DNA of 64,000 nucleotides from assembly GCA_009733575.1 (NCBI GenBank), contig ML769393.1, positions 378,628-442,627 of the forward strand. The letters are read 5' to 3'. The notes under the pieces were generated by a model. The model had not been told where the DNA came from. It ran no database searches and saw nothing but the letters and a program-made list of their open reading frames with translations. The stretch is from Gymnopus androsaceus JB14 (taxonomy: Eukaryota; Basidiomycota; Agaricomycetes; Agaricales; Omphalotaceae). This document shows, in pieces, positions 58,557 to 64,000 of the stretch. Each line of letters starts with the position of its first letter. Position 1 is the stretch's first letter. The position numbers were made by a program, and so were the translations under genes.

Positions 58557-59163
58557 ACTGGTATAAATGCAACACGAAACTGTACGATATCGAGGATGAC
58601 TTGAATACATTCTAAAGATAATTTGTGTCCCTTCCAAGACAATCTTAACTCGAGACATTATCGTTCATGTCACTACGTAGTATTTTGTTTTTACCCTTCC
58701 TTCCTTTCAAGAGTACCCTCAGGATTTGACCTAACCTTGACCAGGCTTATTTCTCACAGGCGGGGACGGACAGCGCCTCACATTTCATTACATGGGTGCA
58801 CCGCAGGTGCACCGTTCTTCTGATCTTCTAGGGATAGTGTCAACATACCCGGCCCATATATCCGTCGAATGTATGTGTCTTCGCGTCGAAGGACAGGAAC
58901 CAGCTCCTTGATATTGTACGTTGAGTGACACGATCAACGCAAGCAGTAAGTTTTACGGATCGCTTGGGCAGTTTCTAGAACCTGTCTGGTCTATTGGAAC
59001 CCTTATCGTACTTATGTACATAGTAAAGGAGGTGTGGATAATGGATTTATGTACCACTCCAAAGTTAGCTTTTCTTCTTCCTCATACCACATGTTTACTT
59101 ACTTACTATAACTCCAACGGTAGCTCCGATACACTCGTGTGTTCGCATCGCGCTACGTTCACC
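58557..59163. other. Intergenic
   Basis: Contains the short repeat GGTGCACCGCAGGTGCACCG at about 58796-58815. No gene supported. Confidence 0.4.
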
Positions 59164-60088
59164 ATGGTCATGTCCTCTTTCCACTCCAGCCCACCAGAAC
59201 CGCAACCACAACCAATGCCCAACGAACGGTCTGCGCTTTTGCCGCCAGCACACAGGCCCTCTCGTACTGGAACATCTAGGGTTAAGAGCCAGTCCCGGGA
59301 TCGAGGAAGGAGAAGAACACGTAAAATGTCAATGGAAATGGGAACCGAGTCGGACTGCCGTTCACGACAGTCAAGCCTGGGCCGCCTCACCCTAAGACGT
59401 CGGCAATCGTCTCTATCTTCATTCACTCTGCTTCCATGTTCAGACTCAACTCCTTCGAGCAGTCCTAGCATTAGCACTGATCGAAGTGGCTGGATATGGA
59501 TACCGAGTTTGCTAGATTTTCTCAAACCTTTGGTTTTACAAAATACGGGCAGCGTCGCGCGAGACCACCTCGCTTTGGAGCGAACGGTTCTGTCTTATAT
59601 GAGGACTAGCGTTGGCATTGCGGCTGTCGGCGTCGGTGAGTTTTCTGATATTGAGAGTGTACGTGTTACTGAGTCCATTTATGCACTGTTTTAATTAGCT
59701 CTCGTTCAAATGTTATACGCACCTGATCAATCCGTTCCGATACCAAGTCCGACACATCTTACTGGTCCGGCCAACTCTACGTTGGCGTTCTCAGTATGCA
59801 AAAATACTAGTTCCACAATGCGGCTGGGCATGAACGTCCTTGGTATCGCCGCAGTGATGCTTGGAGTTTTTTTTCTTCTTGCTGGTGCGTGTTTTCGCCG
59901 GAGCTAGTGGAGCGTCTCTAATACCTCTATCTTTATCTTTATCTACTCTACATATAGGTCTCCACCGTTATTTTACCGTTCAATCTGCACTTTTGAAGGG
60001 TCAGTTCCTTGTTGCTCGCGGAATCATTGTGGGAACGGTGTTTGGAATGGGAAGCTTTTGTGGTATTGGTTCTAGGGGGTTGTGCTAA
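59164..60088 (+). CDS. DUF202 (YidH-like) membrane protein
   Basis: The start MVMSSFHSSPPEPQ begins a long Ser/Arg-rich cytosolic tail (residues 1-110). The DUF202 signature ARDHLALERTVLSYMRTSVGIAAVGV follows at about residue 140, then, after an intron (about 59637-59698), the first helices and MNVLGIAAVMLGVFFLLAG as a second membrane span, and LHRYFTVQSALLKGQFLVARGII with a third. Fungal relatives include the membrane domain of vacuolar transporter chaperones and small vacuolar proteins; this one lacks SPX or polymerase domains. The final 12 codons (GSFCGIGSRGLC) do not read like a membrane helix; a one-base shift would give a more hydrophobic end. Function unknown. Confidence 0.75.
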
Positions 60089-60558
60089 CGGTGACTTGAG
60101 CGAGGATAAGGGTCCACCCACAAATGTCGTTCTTGATTGAAGAGATCCACGCAAGATGCTCAGAGGCTTATTGAGAGGACGAGAGAGCAAAACGTAAACA
60201 CTGACTCGTGCTTGGAGTACGTTTCTCCGCTTGAGTGCCGCTAACCTCATTAATTTAGATCATTACTATAAGGTCCGCTCCAAAAAAGTAGATACGTGCA
60301 CCGAACGCAAGCCCCCTATAATCTTAAGAAGAGCAGGACAGAGGTACAGCGTTATCATAGCGTTTGACGATGAGACTGTCGCACATATTGTTCTGGACAC
60401 CGTCGAGAAACTGAACAACGTATAAATTGTATTCGCGTCGACAGATCGGTAAGAAAGGAATCGAAGATGAGAGTACAAAGAATTTGAAAATAAGATACGA
60501 TGCTAGTACTATAGTACAAATAAATACACGGACAAGTACATGAAGACCCTAGCTACAA
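60089..60558. other. Intergenic between DUF202 gene and H2B
   Basis: A 64-codon plus-strand frame at 60231-60425 has no family signature; otherwise nothing seen. Confidence 0.4.
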
Positions 60559-61157
60559 TCACTTCGCCCCGGCAGAAAACTATTGAGGAAAGCCAATTCA
60601 GCGAAAGAAGTTTATCGTTAGATAAAGATATTCACCTTTGTAACCGACTTTGTACCCTCTGAGATTGCATGCTTCGCAAGTTCTCCTGGTAAGATGAGGC
60701 GAACAGATGTTTGGATTTCTCGTGAAGAGATGGTGGATTTCTTGGAGTAGGTGGCGAGTTCTGTAAAGAAAATGAGTCAGTAAAAGTCGAAGAACGGCAT
60801 GTAGCAAGACTGACTTGAAGCTTCGGTAGCAATACGTTCAAAAATATCGTTGACGAAGCTGTTGAGAATAGCCATCGCCTTGTTCGAGATACCAGTGTCG
60901 GGGTGCACTTGTCTCAGAACTGGAGCAGAGTCAGCTAGATAATTGAAGGAATGGAAGCAAAACAAACCTTTGTAGATGTAAGAAGAGTAAGTCTCCTTTC
61001 TGGCCTTCTTTCTCTTCTTCTTCTCGCCACCCTCAGCATTCGAAGACTTGGATGAAGTCTTTTTAGCGGCTTTGCTGCCCTCGGTCTTTGCTGGTGCTTT
61101 ACCGGCGGTAGTAGAGGCAGGCGCTTTGCCAGCAGTAGAAGCGGGTTTGGGAGCCAT
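60559..61157 (-). CDS. HTB1: Histone H2B
   Basis: Core nucleosome protein. [15 protein letters not shown] begins a Lys/Ala/Pro tail ending [19 protein letters not shown]. After an intron (about 60920-60967) comes [19 protein letters not shown] and [16 protein letters not shown], then after a second intron (about 60763-60814) [35 protein letters not shown], and after a third (about 60575-60631) the last residues SVTKFSAGAK. The C-terminal Lys used for ubiquitylation in fungi lies in AVTK/SVTK. Total about 146 residues, normal. Divergent from H2A across a 301-bp shared promoter, so the pair is likely co-regulated in S phase. Confidence 0.95.
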
Positions 61158-61458
61158 TGAGTATGTGTAAGGCTTGTGAGGTGCGGTGTGGTCGAGAGGA
61201 AGTTGAGAAGGTAAGTTGGGAGAATTAGGGAGTGCAAGTTTTGCTTAAATACGCCGGATCAGTGGCAGTGTCGCGATGTTTGTTGAATTCAATCAACCAA
61301 GTTTCAACGCGTGAGCGCGTGTGTCACGTGCTCGGCCATCTATAAAACGCTTGGTGCCAAGCGCTTTTTTGCAACAATCTTCCTTTGCGGACACCACCAC
61401 CATCTCACAACTCAACCACCTTTAAACACCCTCACCCTCATCCACTCTATACTCAACA
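61158..61458. promoter_or_regulatory. Bidirectional H2B/H2A promoter
   Basis: The 301 bp between the two ATGs. A TATA element TATAAAA (61341-61347) faces H2A, and TATTTAAG (about 61246-61253, minus strand) faces H2B. Between them is a GCGTGAGCGCGTGTGTCACGTGC segment best described as a GAGCGCG box next to a CACGTG E-box. A 16-base palindrome CGCTTGGTGCCAAGCG lies at 61348-61363, directly after the H2A TATA. Confidence 0.7.
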
Positions 61459-61985
<527 letters not shown>

Positions 61986-62225
61986 TTGTAGAAGTTTCAT
62001 GGTCACTCGGTCTTTTGTTTATATTATTTCTTCCTCGATCTGTATCATCATTGTACCATGTCCCTCATCCTCTTACCACTAAACTTATTTCACTTGTATG
62101 TCTCGTCCATTGGAGTGCAGAGTACAATTCTATAATGTGAAAATTACAACGTCTGATTGTGAGAAGCGTGAATATTTCGAGGCATCGATTCGGCCAGTAC
62201 AGTGATAAATATAACATTGTCATCC

Positions 62226-63355
62226 TCAGTACCACTCTGATACCCCAAAATCAATGTCGCCGTCCTCGACGCAAATAGCCACACTCCAAGGAACGACAGT
62301 AGGAAAGTGTACCCCGTCTGCAATAACCATTCTTCCTTTCTCTCGCTCTTGCCCAGCCAATGAGATCTGAGGCCTATACGTAGCCAGATACATCTTGCCC
62401 TTCGTCATTGGTACAAGCGAAGCCCATTTAGCCTCTTTGGTGCTTCCGTCTGCGTTGGTATCACTCCCTACGAGTTCCGGAGGGCTTCCAGGTGGTCCCT
62501 TGGGTACGGGCGGTTGGAGAATGCGCATGAACGAACCCAGAATCCCAGAGTTGATTGGAATGCGGAGAGATCCGAGGATGGGGATAGGGTGCGTGGAGAT
62601 GTGGAAGAAAGGTTTGGTTGACTCGCTTGACGAAGTTGATGCGACTGAGACTGCGAGATCCCAAGAGCCGTCTGGTTTATGAGTGTATTTGAAGTCAGCG
62701 ACTTCTTCTGCAGGAAGAAGAAAGTGGGTGAGCGAATCCAACCAAAAGAATATAATTAATACATACTGGGAATGTTCCAATTCCTTCTTCCATTGGCCGT
62801 GCTCTCCTTTGTGGAGACATATATCCGAGTAATTCGGTTTCCGGCAATCTTGGTCTTGCCATCTTCATCGGGCATAGAGAATTTGCCAGCGATGTAAATT
62901 AGCTCGTCGTCTGATGCAAATGAGTATGTGTGATTTGTTCAAGATGTGAACGAAACGAACGTACATGGGCCTGTGAGAAACATGTATTCTCAGTCCAATT
63001 ATTCTTTCGCTGGGATACAAGAAGGCAGGCTCACCTACTGGAGTCTCCGTATACTGGACCAGCTGTGCAGTACAAAAAATGCTTGGTACTTACTTTGTCA
63101 GAAAAATAATATAAGAGTACTAACCATCACCATTCCTGGTCCACCAAGGAATTCTCCTTCTGCCAGAGCATCACACTGGAACGGAGAAGCCCATCCAGCT
63201 GGAAAGACTGCAGTCGATTTACCATTAACCTTGTTGGTTTTCAGAGGCGAGGTGAGAAGGGTCCAAGTCCTGCATTTGAGCCGCCACGGTGCAGGGGCTA
63301 CTAGAATACCATTAAAGTCTGTAGTACTGGCAGGGACCGCTTGAGATTCAGCCAT
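62226..63355 (-). CDS. Acetoacetate-decarboxylase-like fold protein
   Basis: About 300 residues in five exons. The start MAESQAVPAS leads to FNGILVAPAPWRLKCRTW, FPAGWASPFQCDAL, LVQYTETPVG, then YDELIYIAGKFSMPD, RITRIYVSTKESTANGRRNW and NIPKEVADFKY (read across an intron near 62710-62767), then FFHISTHPIPILGSLRIPI. The PAPW-LK opening and the GRRNWNIPK motif are typical of fungal proteins assigned to the acetoacetate decarboxylase superfamily, where they are mostly uncharacterised. I do not see a clear catalytic Lys environment (EFPK-type), so decarboxylase activity is not claimed. The end is DGDIDFGVSEWY. Frames are intact. MTDVTS at 63382 is an alternative start. Confidence 0.68.
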
Positions 63356-63640
63356 TGTTGTAGCAGAAGTAACGTCCGTCATCCGGATGATGTGTATAGA
63401 AGTCTATAGAAGAACGATCTTCTTTAGGCGCGCGCCGGTGAAAAGCAATAACCGGAGCCGACGCGTTTTGCTCCCAACACCAACCACAATTCACGACTTG
63501 GTCATTTGCCGAGCTCCTAGGGATATTATTTGTCAAGGCGGAAGCGGCTCTCCCCACGGCGAATTGATTTGCCTATTTTAATGCAGAGTTCAAGGGAATC
63601 GATGAAATCATAATTACTCTCCCTCCAAGTTTAAGCTATT

Positions 63641-64000
63641 ATGGTCAAGCAACTCCTCCTCGCTAATGCCCCTAGTGGTATGCCTGTTCCAGAGCTTGGC
63701 AGATCCGACTCTACCTTTGAGTTGAAGGAGATCGAGTTGCCAGAGCTCAAAGAAGATCAAGTTTTGGTCCGTTAGCTTTCTCGAACTTTGTAAAGAAATA
63801 TTATTGACTTGGATGCAGCTCCAAACCATTTTTTTCAGCAATGACCCAGCCCAACGTGGTTGGATTCAAAAGGACCAGGATGCCGATCGTCTTTACATCC
63901 CTCCTGTCCGTCCGGGTGACCTCATGCTAGCTGGCGCCCTCTGCAAGGTCCTCAAATCCACTTCTGCTTCTGTCAAAGAGGGTGCTTTGGTGCAAGCATA
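63641..64000 (+). CDS. MDR reductase (prostaglandin reductase-like), 5' part, cut by window end
   Basis: NADP-dependent alkenal/enone reductase of the PTGR type. MVKQLLLANAPSGMPVPELG and FELKEIELPELKEDQVL form exon 1. After an intron (about 63768-63819) come LQTIFFSNDPAQRGWIQKDQ, RLYIPPVRPGDLMLAG and VKEGALVQA, where the window ends. Unlike the three partial members at 39-50 kb this one is undamaged so far. The N-terminus is homologous to the broken 5' half at 39164. Confidence 0.85.

Overview
The window reads as nuclear DNA of a filamentous basidiomycete, most likely an Agaricomycete. Genes are split by many short introns (about 45-70 bp, GT...AG), promoters are pyrimidine rich, and the protein families are fungal: flavin monooxygenase with an NTF2-like N-terminus, microsomal-type P450, epoxide hydrolase, divergent H2A/H2B pair, DUF202 protein and species-specific C2H2 proteins. 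I saw no CRISPR array, no rRNA and no convincing tRNA.

Left part (0.4-27 kb). This is a run of metabolic enzymes: flavin monooxygenase (-), aminopeptidase P (-), short-chain dehydrogenase, ornithine-decarboxylase-like protein, zinc alcohol dehydrogenase, cystathionine gamma-synthase-like PLP enzyme, cytochrome P450 (all +), then epoxide hydrolase (-) and a PrpF-family isomerase (-). The density of redox and PLP enzymes suggests a specialised-metabolism neighbourhood, but no PKS, NRPS or terpene synthase is visible. The decarboxylase-like protein keeps every catalytic landmark I checked except the active-site Cys of the WGPTCD motif, which is Leu.

Middle part (27-44 kb). This is gene poor: a strongly purine-skewed stretch, a disordered protein ending in a PNRC/Edc1-type decapping motif, a decayed repeat that also occurs at 12.5 kb in the other orientation, a secreted Asp-box glycosidase-like gene, two partial quinone-reductase-like (MDR) halves facing tail to tail, a SAP-like-domain protein, and a 104-bp MITE with a perfect 9-bp target duplication.

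Rearranged part (44-53.4 kb). A C2H2 zinc-finger gene runs into a mosaic of duplicated DNA: fragments of aminopeptidase P, an MDR 3' half carrying a 1.6-kb inverted-repeat element in an intron, a degenerate aminopeptidase P copy carrying a second MITE, an intact second copy of the dehydrogenase, and a truncated copy of the decarboxylase start. The 6.0-10.0 kb block is the paralogous source or sister of 50.3-53.35 kb.

Right part (53.4-64 kb). This is housekeeping: the E2 subunit of 2-oxoglutarate dehydrogenase, a small secreted protein, homoserine dehydrogenase, a DUF202 membrane protein, divergent histones H2B and H2A, an acetoacetate-decarboxylase-like protein, and the start of another MDR gene cut by the window end.

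Caution on pseudogenes: several conserved genes, including core ones (homoserine dehydrogenase, KGD2), carry isolated one-base indels, nearly all insertions, with otherwise perfect family sequence around them. This looks more like residual sequencing error than decay, so I do not call a gene dead on a single indel.
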